Assembly (NCBI GenBank): GCA_963757155.1
Contig: CAVWQS010000014.1
Span: 310,001 to 374,000, forward strand
Reading direction: 5' to 3'
DNA: 64,000 nt
Source of the DNA: DASXQK01 sp963757155
Lineage (GTDB): Bacteria > Pseudomonadota > Alphaproteobacteria > Dongiales > Dongiaceae
Below, in pieces: positions 1 through 8,576 of the stretch. A program made the translations under genes and the position numbers. Positions within the stretch are counted from its first letter, which is position 1; the number at the start of each line of letters is the position of its first letter. Below the pieces are notes generated by a model. That model made no database searches. It was not told the DNA's origin and saw nothing but the letters and a program-made list of their open reading frames with translations.

Positions 1-382
1 AGTCCGGCGGTGGGGTTTCGTCGGGGGCGAAGTCGAGTTCGATCTTGGCGCCGTTGGGATCGTGGAAGAAGACCTGCCAGACTTCCGATCCCGCCTGATG
101 GATCACCTCATGCTCGATGCCCTTGGCCTTCAGCTTGGCGACCATGCCGGCGAGGTTCTTGGCGCTATAGGCCATATGGTCGAAGACACCGCCCTTCGGC
201 GGCAGCGACTTGCGCCCGATCACATGCAGGATCGGCTGCTTGCCGGCATAGAACCAGATGCCGGGAAAGCTCATCGGCGGGCGATAGCCCTCCTTGAGGC
301 CGAGGATCTCGGTATAGAAGCTCCGCGTCGCCTCCAGATCCTTGGCCAGGATGGTGAAATGGTTCATGCCATGGACCTTCAT
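1..382 (-). CDS. VOC family (glyoxalase-fold) protein, 3' end outside the window
   Basis: The minus-strand frame opens at an ATG at 382 and stays open to the window edge, so the C-terminus is missing. About 127 residues are visible. They start MKVHGMNHFTILAKDLEATR and contain the betaalphabetabetabeta layout of the vicinal oxygen chelate fold, with candidate metal ligands in NHFTI, FDHMAY and an Asp/Glu pair near FHDPNGAKIELDF. The family covers glyoxalase I, extradiol dioxygenases and resistance proteins; I cannot choose among them. The gene is divergent from the enolase-superfamily gene at 561 with about 180 bases between them, so the two may share a control region. Confidence 0.8.
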   Translation of the reverse strand, partial: MKVHGMNHFTILAKDLEATRSFYTEILGLKEGYRPPMSFPGIWFYAGKQPILHVIGRKSLPPKGGVFDHMAYSAKNLAGMVAKLKAKGIEHEVIHQAGSEVWQVFFHDPNGAKIELDFAPDETPPPD

Positions 383-560
383 GCCCGCCTCCGATTGCCA
401 ATGAGCTCTGCCGCCGTCTCCTTATAGAAGCATCCTGCGGCGCGGCTGGCAAAAGAAGCTTCGCAGGCCGGGTCGGCCAGCCCATGGGCGGGCCGCCCCT
501 TGCCCCGCCTTTCCGAAATTGCGTAGTCTATTCCGTAATTCTGGACAGGGGGGCAGCAGC

Positions 561-1727
561 ATGTCGAGGATCGCGGCGGTCGAGGTCATCCCGGTCGCAT
601 CGCCAGGCCAGGCGCAGAACGACCTCGACGGCACCCTCGATACGGTGATCGTGCGCCTGACCGACGAGGACGGCCGCACGGGCATCGGCGAGGCCGACGG
701 CCCCCCCGAGGTGATCAAGGCCTTCATCGAAATGCCGACGGCCCATCTCTGGAGCCGCAACGCCGCTGAGATCCTGCTGGGCGCCGATCCCGTCGAGACG
801 GCCGGCCTCTGGCAGAAGCTCTATGAGGGCACCTTCTGGCCGGGCCGGCGGGGTCTGGGCATCCATGCGATCTCGGCCATCGACATCGCCCTCCACGACC
901 TCGCCGGCAAGGCTTTGGGCCTGCCGGCCTATAAGCTCATGGGCGGCGCCCGGCGCGAGCGCCTCAGGCCCTATTGCACCATCTATCCCGGCCTTTCCCA
1001 GGGAAGGCCGGTCTCAGCCCTCATGACCGAGATCGGGCGCCAGTTCGAGGCGGCGCTGGCGATCGGCTTCCGTGCCGTGAAGATGGAGGTGCTGTTCTTC
1101 GATCTGGTCACCGATGCCGAGCTCGTCGGGCTGATCAAGGAAGGCCGGCGGATGCTGGGCGACGGCATCCTCATGGCGCTCGACTTCGGTTATCGCTGGA
1201 ACAGCTGGCACGACGCCAAATGGGTCCTCGACCGGATCGCCGATTGCGACATCTATTTCGCCGAGGCGACGCTCCAGCATGACGATCTCGCGGGCCATGC
1301 GCGGCTGGCGGCCCAGAGCGCGATCCGGATCTGCGGCGCCGAAGCGGCGGCCACGCGCTGGGAAATCCGCGAATGGCTCGAGCGCGGCGGCGTCGCCGTG
1401 GTGCAACCCAATATCGGGCGCGGCGGCGGGCTGACGGAGATCCGCCGCATCGCCGATCTCTGCGAGCTCCATGGCGCCCAGGTCATCCCCCATGGCTGGA
1501 AGACGGGCATCACCTCGGCCGTCGGGCGCCATTTCCAGGCCGCCTGTCCCGCCGCGCCCTTGTTCGAATATATCTCGCCCCAGGTCTTCGACAGCCCGCT
1601 CCGGCGCGAGCTGGTCTCGCCGGAGCCGGTCATCGTGGACGGCTTCATGGCGCTGCCGACGGCGCCGGGCCTGGGAATCGAGCTCAACGAGGAGCTGGTC
1701 GAGCGCTGGCGCACGGATCGGCGATAG
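561..1727 (+). CDS. Enolase-superfamily (mandelate racemase/muconate lactonizing-like) enzyme
   Basis: 388 residues, normal family length. The ATG at 561 is preceded by a GGACAGGGGGG purine run and gives the usual N-terminal capping domain (1-130); an upstream in-frame ATG at 519 lacks this support. The barrel shows the three acidic metal ligands Asp208 (MALDFG), Glu235 (YFAEAT) and Glu261 (CGAEAA), and a catalytic His311 in PHGWKTG. The usual Lys-x-Lys at the end of strand 2 reads Lys174-Met-Glu176. These enzymes abstract the alpha proton of a carboxylate, typically in sugar-acid dehydration or racemisation. It lies 8 bases upstream of an iclR gene and a peptide-type ABC importer, which suggests one catabolic module. 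The substrate cannot be read from sequence. Confidence 0.9.
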   Translation: MSRIAAVEVIPVASPGQAQNDLDGTLDTVIVRLTDEDGRTGIGEADGPPEVIKAFIEMPTAHLWSRNAAEILLGADPVETAGLWQKLYEGTFWPGRRGLGIHAISAIDIALHDLAGKALGLPAYKLMGGARRERLRPYCTIYPGLSQGRPVSALMTEIGRQFEAALAIGFRAVKMEVLFFDLVTDAELVGLIKEGRRMLGDGILMALDFGYRWNSWHDAKWVLDRIADCDIYFAEATLQHDDLAGHARLAAQSAIRICGAEAAATRWEIREWLERGGVAVVQPNIGRGGGLTEIRRIADLCELHGAQVIPHGWKTGITSAVGRHFQAACPAAPLFEYISPQVFDSPLRRELVSPEPVIVDGFMALPTAPGLGIELNEELVERWRTDRR

Positions 1728-1735
1728 GAGAAAGC

Positions 1736-2557
1736 ATGGCGGGCCCCCTGACGACAAAAGAGGCGACGGCCAAGGAGGCGACCGAAGATTCCGCCGGAGA
1801 TCCCGGCGGCTCGCGCAGCGTGCGCCGCGCCTTCGACATATTGGACCTGATGCTGGCCCGCGGCGAGGCGCTCAGCGTGACCGAGATCGTGGCCGAGCTG
1901 AAGATCCCGAAATCCACCGCCTATGAGCTCGTCCGCAGCCTGAGCGAGGGCGGCTATGTCGAGCGGGCGGGCAAGGCCGGCGGGCTCTTCCTCGGCCGCA
2001 AGCTGTTCGAGCTTGGCATGGCTTATCGCAGCAAGATCGATCTGCTGAAGGACGGCAGCCAGATCGTCGAGGAGCTGCGCGACCAGGTGGGCGAGACGGT
2101 CCAGCTCTCGGTCATGGAGAACGACATGATGCTGGTGCTGGTGAAGGAGGAAGGCAGCCAGTCGATCCGCATCATCAGCCGCATCGGCTCGCGCGTGCCG
2201 GTCAATTGGGCGGCCGCCGGCCGTCTTCTCGTCTCCGATCTCGACGACGACGCGCTGCGCGACCTGCTGCAGCGCACCAGCCGGCCCTCGCCCACGGGCC
2301 AGGCGGTGACGGATATCGCCAAGCTGGTCGGCCAGGTCCGCCGCTTCCGCAAGCAGGGCTACGGCATCGAGATCAACGAGGCGAACGCCCATGCCGGCTG
2401 CGTCGCCGCCCCCATCATCGATGCCGCGGGCCATTGCGTCGCCGCCATCAGCGTGGTGGCGCCGGAGCAGCGCCTGGGCCGCCCCAACCGCGAGCGCCTG
2501 ATCGCCGCGGTCTGCGAGGCCGCCGGCCGCCTCTCGCGGCGGCTCGGCCATGCCTGA
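1736..2557 (+). CDS. IclR-family transcriptional regulator
   Basis: 273 residues from the ATG at 1736, which follows TAGGAG just after the stop of the enolase-family gene. After a variable N-terminal tail of about 25 residues comes the winged helix-turn-helix (SVRRAFDILDLML to YVERAGKAG, about 27-78). The IclR effector-binding domain follows (about 90-265, with AAAGRLL and NEANAHAGCVAAPI). IclR proteins are dimeric DNA-binding repressors or activators that sense small carboxylates. The position between the enolase-superfamily gene and the importer suggests it controls both. An inverted repeat CGGTTA/TAACCG downstream at 2623-2649 is a candidate operator. Confidence 0.93.
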   Translation: MAGPLTTKEATAKEATEDSAGDPGGSRSVRRAFDILDLMLARGEALSVTEIVAELKIPKSTAYELVRSLSEGGYVERAGKAGGLFLGRKLFELGMAYRSKIDLLKDGSQIVEELRDQVGETVQLSVMENDMMLVLVKEEGSQSIRIISRIGSRVPVNWAAAGRLLVSDLDDDALRDLLQRTSRPSPTGQAVTDIAKLVGQVRRFRKQGYGIEINEANAHAGCVAAPIIDAAGHCVAAISVVAPEQRLGRPNRERLIAAVCEAAGRLSRRLGHA

Positions 2558-2622
2558 GTCCAGCCGAGGCAATAAGTCATACTTTTGCACCCGCCCGTTT
2601 TCTTGACTCGGCCAAACCAACA

Positions 2623-2649
2623 CGGTTAGTCTTTCGTTCTAAATAACCG
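2623..2649. promoter_or_regulatory. Inverted repeat upstream of the importer operon, candidate IclR operator
   Basis: CGGTTA at 2623-2628 is repeated in inverse as TAACCG at 2644-2649, separated by an AT-richer 15-base centre. It sits 83 bases before the substrate-binding-protein ATG and just after iclR. A TTGACT hexamer occurs at 2593-2598, but no well-spaced -10 box was found. Assignment to IclR is inference from position. Confidence 0.35.
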
Positions 2650-2731
2650 AACTGCAGTCCAGCATTTCGGAAAATACTGATCGGGGATGTGCGGGAAACC
2701 CGCGCAAGGGCAACATGGGAGGCTATACACA

Positions 2732-4255
2732 ATGAAAGTGACGACTTGGGTTTCGGCGATCGCGCTCGCCGGCGCCGCGACGCTCGCCGGTTCGCCGGTC
2801 TGGGCCGCCGCGGGCGACAATTGCGTGAAGATCCTGGGCTATGAGTGGAGCGGCGAGAAGCAGTCGATGGATCCCGCCGACATGCACTCCGGCGACGATG
2901 CCTATCACACCTTCGCCGTCTACAACCGCCTGGTCGATGTCGACGACAATTTCAAGGTCCTGCCGGAACTGGCGACGGACTGGTCGGTGTCGGATGACGG
3001 GCTGACCTGGACCTTCCATCTGCGCAAGGGCGTGAAGTTCCATAGCGGCAAGGATTTCACCTCCGCCGACGTGGTCTATACCTTCAAGCGCATGCTCGAT
3101 CCGAAGCTCGGCAGCGGCGCGCAGGCGGTGCTGGCCTTCCTCGATTCCGACGGCATCAAGGCGCCCGATCCCTATACGGTCACCTTCACCACCAAGAAGC
3201 CGGTGGTCGAGCTGCCCGTCCTGATCACCAATAAATTCACCAATATCGTGCCGGATGGGGCGACCCATGAGGCGCTGGTTCTGCATGAGGACGGCACCGG
3301 TCCCTTCATGCAGGAGCAGTTCACCCCCAACGCGCCCGTGCGCATCCTGAAGAAGAACCCGAACTACTGGGATGCCGGCAAGCCCAAGGCCGAGTGCCTG
3401 CGCATCACCGTGGCGCAGGAAGCCGTGGCCGCCGTCAGCGCCATCAAATCGGGCCAGGTGGATCTCGTCCTCAATGTCGATCCCTCGGTGATCGGCGCCC
3501 TCAAGGACGATCCGAACGTGACGCTGCTGCAGACGGCCGCCTCGAACTCCATGACCGTCTCCATGTGGATCGACACCAAGCCCTTCGACAATCCGAAGGT
3601 GCGCGAGGCGCTGAAGGCCGGCGTCGACCGGCAGGCGATGGTCGATACGGTGCTGCTGGGCTATGGCGAGACGGGTGCCGACAGCCCCGTCCCGGTCGCC
3701 AATCCGGCTTCCTATACGCCGACGGCGCCGAAGCAGGATATCGCCAAGGCCAAGCAGCTCCTGACCGAGGCGGGCTATCCCGACGGGCTGAAGTTCGACC
3801 TCTACACCGCCGAGGGCGTCCCGGGCATGGTCCGCATGGCCCAGGTCTTCGCCGAGCAGGAGAAGGCGGCCGGCTTCGACATCAATGTCGTGGTCACCCC
3901 GGCCGACAGCTTCTGGGACGATGTCTGGCTGAAGAAGCCCATCGTGACCTCGGCCTGGTCGATGCGCCCGCCCGGAGAGGGGCTGGCCGTGGCCTATGTC
4001 GAGACCGCGAAATGGCCGGAGACCCATTGGAAGCGGCCGGACTATGACGCCTTGCTGCTGAAGGCCAATACCACGGTCGATGCCGCGGAGCGGACCAAGC
4101 TCTATCAGGAGGCGGGCAAGATGCTGGCCGACGAGGGTGGGCTCATCCTGCCGATGTTCGTCCATCAGGTGCTGGCGGAGCGGAAGGCCTGCACCGGCTA
4201 CACGCCGCGGGCCCAGAACTTCAACCTGAACTTCGAAGACATCAGCTGCCAATAG
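2732..4255 (+). CDS. Peptide/nickel-type ABC transporter substrate-binding protein (SBP_bac_5)
   Basis: 507 residues starting at ATG 2732 behind GGGAGGC. A signal peptide is clear (MKVTTWVSAIALAGAATLAG, then a VWA-A cleavage context near residue 25). The mature part is a family 5 cluster C binding protein: ADMHSGDDAYHTFAVYNRLVDVD, ELATDWSVSDDGLTWTFHLRKGVKFH, FDNPKVREALKAGVDR and KQLLTEAGYPDG are typical blocks. It should capture an oligopeptide or another large solute in the periplasm and deliver it to the permeases encoded next. It lacks a lipobox, so it is soluble. The association with an enolase-superfamily enzyme suggests the ligand may not be a peptide; family 5 proteins also bind glycosides and opines. 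Confidence 0.93.
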   Translation: MKVTTWVSAIALAGAATLAGSPVWAAAGDNCVKILGYEWSGEKQSMDPADMHSGDDAYHTFAVYNRLVDVDDNFKVLPELATDWSVSDDGLTWTFHLRKGVKFHSGKDFTSADVVYTFKRMLDPKLGSGAQAVLAFLDSDGIKAPDPYTVTFTTKKPVVELPVLITNKFTNIVPDGATHEALVLHEDGTGPFMQEQFTPNAPVRILKKNPNYWDAGKPKAECLRITVAQEAVAAVSAIKSGQVDLVLNVDPSVIGALKDDPNVTLLQTAASNSMTVSMWIDTKPFDNPKVREALKAGVDRQAMVDTVLLGYGETGADSPVPVANPASYTPTAPKQDIAKAKQLLTEAGYPDGLKFDLYTAEGVPGMVRMAQVFAEQEKAAGFDINVVVTPADSFWDDVWLKKPIVTSAWSMRPPGEGLAVAYVETAKWPETHWKRPDYDALLLKANTTVDAAERTKLYQEAGKMLADEGGLILPMFVHQVLAERKACTGYTPRAQNFNLNFEDISCQ

Positions 4256-4274
4256 GCGGTTGACGAAGGCCAAG

Positions 4275-4306
4275 TCGTCCCGGGAGCTGTCAGGCTCCCG
4301 GGACGA
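4275..4306 (+). terminator. Strong intercistronic hairpin after the binding-protein gene
   Basis: A perfect 13-bp stem (4275-4287 with 4294-4306, core TCCCGGGA) and a 6-base loop TGTCAG, followed by TTTCTT. It lies 20 bases after the stop of the binding-protein gene and before the permease gene of the same operon. It may therefore act as a partial terminator or as a 3' mRNA stabiliser that keeps the binding protein in excess. Confidence 0.7.
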
Positions 4307-4345
4307 TTTCTTCAAGGGGCCCGATCGGCGGGTATAGCGACGGAT

Positions 4346-5296
4346 ATGCAGATCCTGCGCCTGGTCATCGAACGGGTCCTGCTCTCGCTCCTGACCCTGC
4401 TGATCGTCTCCCTCATCATCTTTTTCATGCTGGAGATCCTGCCGGGGGATGTGGCGACCCGCATCCTCGGCCGCGACGCCACGCCCGAGACGCTTGCCGC
4501 GCTGCGCCTGCGCCTGCATCTGGATACCCCCGCGCTCCTGCGCTATGCGCAATGGCTGGGCCATCTGGTGACGGGCCATCTCGGCCGTTCGCTCGTCAGC
4601 GACCGCCTCATCACCACCATCCTCGCGCCCAGGATCCTGAACACGGTTCTGCTCTCGATCTATGCCTTCATCCTCTACATCCCGCTGACCGCGATCCCGG
4701 CCATGATCCAGGCGGTGCGCCGCGACCGGGCGATCGACCACGGCTTCTCGGTCATCACCCTGGTCCTGCTCTCCATGCCGGATTTCCTGCTGGGCACCAT
4801 CCTTCTCATCCTCTTCGTCATCATGGTCCCGATCCTGCCGGCCATGTCCCTGGTCGACCAGACCTCCGGCGTCGGCGAATACATGCGGGCCATGACCTTG
4901 CCGGCGGTGACGCTGGCCATCGTCATGGCGGTCTATGCCGTGCGCATGCTGCGCGACAATCTGATCGAGGTGCTGGATTCCGACTATGTGCGCATGGCGG
5001 AGCTGAAGGGACTCTCGGCCCGGCGCGTGCTGCTGCGCCATGCGCTGCCCAATGCCCTGGTGCCGACGCTCAATGTCACGGCCCTCAACCTCGCCTATCT
5101 CGTGGGCGGCGTGGTGGTCGTGGAGAAGATCTTCGGTTATCCCGGTTTCGGCAGCCTGCTGGTGGATGCGCTCCAGCTTCGCGACCTGCCGCTCATCGAG
5201 GCGACCATCATGATCGCGGCCGCGGTCTATATCGTGGCCAATCTCATGGCCGATGTGGGCGCGATCCTGCTCAACCCGCGCCTCAGGCAAGGCTGA
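4346..5296 (+). CDS. ABC transporter permease, DppB/OppB type
   Basis: 316 residues from ATG 4346. The N-terminus (IERVLLSLLTLLIVSLIIFFMLEILPGD) is the first membrane helix of the DppB family. It is followed by about six helices and the cytoplasmic coupling motif around DYVRMAELKGLSARRVLLRHALPNALVP, which contacts the ATPase. It forms half of the inner-membrane channel with the product of the next gene, which starts 3 bases after this stop. The substrate class is set by the upstream binding protein. Confidence 0.93.
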   Translation: MQILRLVIERVLLSLLTLLIVSLIIFFMLEILPGDVATRILGRDATPETLAALRLRLHLDTPALLRYAQWLGHLVTGHLGRSLVSDRLITTILAPRILNTVLLSIYAFILYIPLTAIPAMIQAVRRDRAIDHGFSVITLVLLSMPDFLLGTILLILFVIMVPILPAMSLVDQTSGVGEYMRAMTLPAVTLAIVMAVYAVRMLRDNLIEVLDSDYVRMAELKGLSARRVLLRHALPNALVPTLNVTALNLAYLVGGVVVVEKIFGYPGFGSLLVDALQLRDLPLIEATIMIAAAVYIVANLMADVGAILLNPRLRQG

Positions 5297-5299
5297 GCC

Positions 5300-6187
5300 A
5301 TGGCGCTCGCCGATCCCGTCCCCTCGCGCCTGCATCGCATCCGCCGCTTCGACTGGTCGCGCACGCCGCTGTCGCTGCGCATCGGCGGCACCATCCTGGC
5401 CTTTCATCTGATCCTGGCGGCCATCGGTCCCTTCATCGCCCCCTATGGCTATTCCCAGATGGGGGCAGGGATCCCGCTGTCGGGCATGAGCTGGGCCCAT
5501 CCCTTCGGCGTCGACCAGCTCGGCCGCGACATCTTCAGCCGCGTCATCAATGGCGGGCATATCGTCATCCTGCTTTCCCTCGGCGGCACCACGCTCGGCC
5601 TCATCTGCGGCGCGATCGTCGGCCTGCTCTCGGGCTATGTGGGCGGCTGGGTCGACAATATCCTGCAGCGCTTCCTGGAGGCGCTGATCAGCATCCCCTT
5701 CCTGGTTCTGGCGCTGCTGGCCATCGCCGCCGCGGGGCCAGAGGCCGCCGGCAATCCGATCCTGGTCGTCTTCGTCGTCGCGCTGGTTTATGCCCCGCGC
5801 ATTGCCCGCATGGCGCGCTCCGCGGCCATCGACATCGCGACCCGCGATTTCGTCACCATCGCGCGGCTGCGCGGGGAGAGCGCCTGGTCGGTCATGCGCC
5901 GCGAGCTGGTGCCCAATGCCACCAGCGTGCTGCTGGTCGAATTCGCGCTGCGCGCCGGCTATGCCCCGGTGCTGATCGGCTCACTGGGCTTCCTCGGATT
6001 CGGCATGCGCCCGCCGACGCCGGAATGGGGGCTGATGATCAGCGAGAACCGGGCACTTCTCCTGATCTCGCCGGTCACCGTGCTGGGGCCCGGCCTGGCG
6101 CTGGCCTCGCTGGTGGTGGGCCTCAACCTCTTCACCGAGGGCCTCGCCCGCATCCTCGGCCGCTCCGTGAAGCTCGGTACGCGATGA
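5300..6187 (+). CDS. ABC transporter permease, DppC/OppC type
   Basis: 295 residues from ATG 5300. It has the N-terminal OppC helix, the FGVDQLGRDIFSRVINGG motif typical of DppC proteins, and the EAA-type coupling loop near RDFVTIARLRGESAWSVMRRELVPN. The C-terminus carries the usual SLGFLGFGMRPPTPEWG block. It pairs with the preceding DppB-like permease. The stop TGA at 6185-6187 overlaps the ATG (6184) of the ATPase gene by four bases, so translation is probably coupled. Confidence 0.93.
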   Translation: MALADPVPSRLHRIRRFDWSRTPLSLRIGGTILAFHLILAAIGPFIAPYGYSQMGAGIPLSGMSWAHPFGVDQLGRDIFSRVINGGHIVILLSLGGTTLGLICGAIVGLLSGYVGGWVDNILQRFLEALISIPFLVLALLAIAAAGPEAAGNPILVVFVVALVYAPRIARMARSAAIDIATRDFVTIARLRGESAWSVMRRELVPNATSVLLVEFALRAGYAPVLIGSLGFLGFGMRPPTPEWGLMISENRALLLISPVTVLGPGLALASLVVGLNLFTEGLARILGRSVKLGTR

Positions 6188-8298
6188 GCGAAGCCGCCCC
6201 GCTTCTGCAGGTCATCGACCTGGAGGTCTCCTACCGCCAGCATGCCGGCTGGCAGCCGGTGCTGCGCAAGATCAACTTCACCATTCATCGCGGCGAGGCC
6301 TTCGGGCTGGTGGGCGAATCCGGCTGCGGCAAATCGACGGCGGCCCTGCAGCTCCTCGGCTATCGCCATCCCTCGAGCCGGATCGACGGCGGTCAGGTGC
6401 TGTTCCAGGGCCGCGACCTGCTGCAGCTGGAGCGGCCCGCCCTCGACAAGCTGCGCGGCGACCGGATCAGCTTCGTGCCCCAGAACCCGACCACCGCGCT
6501 CAATCCGGGCATCCGCGTCGGCGATCAGGTGGCCGAGATCCTGCTGGCCCATGGCCGCGCGCGCGATTCCGGGCAGGCGACGGCCCGCACCCGCGAGCTT
6601 TTCGCCCTGGTGGGCCTGCCGGATCCGGAGCGGCTGCCCCATCGCTTTCCCCACCAGCTCTCGGGCGGACAGCAGCAGCGGGTCTGCATCGCCATGGCGC
6701 TCGCCTGCGAGCCCGATCTCGTGGTGCTGGACGAGCCGACCACGGGCCTCGACGTCACGACCCAGGAGCAGATCGTCGAGCTGCTGATCGATCTGCGCCG
6801 GCGCCTCCACATGTCGATGCTCTATGTCACCCACGATCTCGGCGTGATGGGCGAGATCGCGGACCGGGTGGGGGTCATGTATGCCGGGCATATGGTGGAG
6901 ATCGCGCCGACCGCCGATCTCTTCGACCAACCACGCCATCCCTATACCCGCGGCCTCATCGCCTCCATTCCGCGCCTCGACCAGCCGGAGGAGACGGCGG
7001 CTCGCCCCTTACGCGGGCTGCTGCATCGCGAGGAGCTGCCGCCGGGCTGTCCGTTCCAGCCGCGCTGCGATTTCGCCGAGCCCTCCTGCGCCGAGCGGCA
7101 TCAGATCCTGGAGCAGGTGGCGCCGGGTCATGAGGTCGCCTGCCAGCGCTGGCGCGCGCTCGGCGTTGCGGCCGTCACCGTCGCGGGGGAGCCGGCGCCG
7201 GCGCGCGCGGCCTCGCCGGATCTGCCGCTGCTGGCCCTGGAGCATGTGACCCTGGCCTATGGCGCCCCGCGCGATTGGCTGTCGCGGTTTTCCACGGGCA
7301 AGCGCTTCATCGCGGTCAAGGATCTGAGCTTCGCCATCGCCCGGGGTGAGACCTTCGCTCTGGTGGGGGAATCGGGCAGCGGCAAATCGACGGTGGCGCG
7401 CGCGGTCAGCGGCCTGCTGGCGCCCGCCGCCGGCCGGATCATGCTGAAGGGCCAGAAGCTGCCGGGCCTGGTGGCGGCCCGCTCGGGCGAGCAGCGGCGC
7501 CAGATCCAATATATCTTCCAGAACCCCGACGCGTCGCTCAACCCGCGGGCCAAGGTGGGCGAGATCCTCGCCCGGCCGCTGCAGATGTTCTTCGACCTCG
7601 ATCGCCAGACCATCCGGGAGCGCGTCGCCCAGGCGCTCGCCGATACGCGCCTCGATGTCCGCTATGCCCAACGCTATCCCGATCAGCTCTCCGGCGGCGA
7701 GCGCCAGCGGGTCGCCATCGCCCGTGCGCTGATCGCCGAGCCGGAGCTGCTGCTCTGCGACGAGGTGCTCTCGGCCCTCGACGTCTCGGTCCAGGCCAAT
7801 ATCCTCGAGCTGCTGCGCCGGCTGCGCGGGCGCCACCAGGTGGCGATGCTCTTCATCTCCCATGACCTCGCGGTGGTGCGCCAGCTCGCCGACCGGGTGG
7901 CGGTGATGTTCCGCGGCGAGCTGATGGAGACCGGCAATACGGCCGATGTCTTCACCCCGCCCTTCCACCCCTATACCCACAGCCTGATCCTGGCGGTGCC
8001 GAGCCTCGAGCGGGCCGGCGAGCGGCGCATGATCGAGCGCCAGCCCCTGAAGCCGCCGTCGCCGACCCAGGCCTGCGCCTTCGCCGGCCGCTGCCCCTGG
8101 CAACCCGGCGCGATCTGCGAGAAAGAGATCCCGCCCTGGCGCGTGACGCCCTCGGGCAAGGCCATCCGCTGTCATCTGCCGCTGAGCGAGCTCAGCGAGC
8201 GCGCGAGCCTGGCACCGGTGTCGCTGCAGCCCCAGACGCCTCCGGTATCGCCGCCTCTCGACGCCGTCGATCCGCCCCGCCGCACCACACCCTCATGA
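6184..8298 (+). CDS. Fused dual ATP-binding protein of a Dpp/Opp-type importer (DppD-DppF fusion)
   Basis: 704 residues carry two complete ABC ATPase domains. Domain 1 has Walker A GESGCGKST (44-52), signature LSGGQQQRV near 159 and Walker B VVLDEPTTGLD near 183. Domain 2 has Walker A GESGSGKST near 395, signature LSGGERQRV near 502 and Walker B LLCDEVLSALD; here the usual DEPT is DEVL. Each half ends with the cysteine-rich oligopeptide/dipeptide C-terminal segment (CPFQPRCDFAEPSC and CAFAGRCPW). In most transporters DppD and DppF are separate; a single-chain fusion is common in alphaproteobacteria and energises one permease pair. ATG 6184 overlaps the preceding stop. Confidence 0.92.
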   Translation: MSEAAPLLQVIDLEVSYRQHAGWQPVLRKINFTIHRGEAFGLVGESGCGKSTAALQLLGYRHPSSRIDGGQVLFQGRDLLQLERPALDKLRGDRISFVPQNPTTALNPGIRVGDQVAEILLAHGRARDSGQATARTRELFALVGLPDPERLPHRFPHQLSGGQQQRVCIAMALACEPDLVVLDEPTTGLDVTTQEQIVELLIDLRRRLHMSMLYVTHDLGVMGEIADRVGVMYAGHMVEIAPTADLFDQPRHPYTRGLIASIPRLDQPEETAARPLRGLLHREELPPGCPFQPRCDFAEPSCAERHQILEQVAPGHEVACQRWRALGVAAVTVAGEPAPARAASPDLPLLALEHVTLAYGAPRDWLSRFSTGKRFIAVKDLSFAIARGETFALVGESGSGKSTVARAVSGLLAPAAGRIMLKGQKLPGLVAARSGEQRRQIQYIFQNPDASLNPRAKVGEILARPLQMFFDLDRQTIRERVAQALADTRLDVRYAQRYPDQLSGGERQRVAIARALIAEPELLLCDEVLSALDVSVQANILELLRRLRGRHQVAMLFISHDLAVVRQLADRVAVMFRGELMETGNTADVFTPPFHPYTHSLILAVPSLERAGERRMIERQPLKPPSPTQACAFAGRCPWQPGAICEKEIPPWRVTPSGKAIRCHLPLSELSERASLAPVSLQPQTPPVSPPLDAVDPPRRTTPS

Positions 8299-8576
8299 GG
8301 GAGTGATGAAGGCCTTCAAGATCGTCTGAGAGCGTCGATCTTCCCCGCTCATTTTATTCCCCTCGTACCCCGACAGGGGAGAGAGGGGGCTGTATCCATC
8401 TGGTACGGCGTCGGCCGAGGCTGCGCCCCGGGGCGGCCACAAATATCAAAAGCGCGGCGTGCATGTTAGAGTGATACCCGCCGGCACTGGCCCGCCTCGA
8501 CAGGAGCCGCTCCCGCATCACGCTTTCCTGACCCGAGAAGGCGGGCCATTGCTCAGGAGTTAAGAAGGGGGCCGTC
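8299..8576. other. Intergenic region with a stray start signal and one dispersed repeat
   Basis: No supported gene. It begins with GAGGGAGTG followed by ATG at 8306 and eight codons (MKAFKIV, stop at 8327-8329), which may be the remnant 5' end of a lost gene. A dispersed C-rich/G-rich repeat lies at 8357-8390. The remainder holds the leader of the next gene, which has AGGAGTTAAG before its ATG. Confidence 0.5.
8357..8390. repeat. Dispersed CCCCTC.../GGGGGAG palindromic repeat, copy 1
   Basis: The element begins TTCCCCTCGTACCCCGAC and ends GGGGAGAGAGGGGGC, an imperfect inverted repeat. Related copies lie at 19372-19442 and 26063-26101. All three copies begin CCCCTCG, contain a C-run/G-run hairpin and sit just after the 3' end of a gene. 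Confidence 0.6.

Noticed and set aside
2723..5560. A 945-codon open frame on the minus strand across the binding-protein and permease genes
   Set aside because: It is the mirror of GC-rich plus-strand genes. Its composition (His, Asp, Arg, Gly, Gln runs) is that of a shadow frame and it has no fold-like pattern, while the plus-strand proteins have full family motifs.
6525..6939. Minus-strand frames over the ATPase genes (also near 7009-8175)
   Set aside because: They mirror conserved ABC ATPase motifs on the plus strand and have shadow composition.
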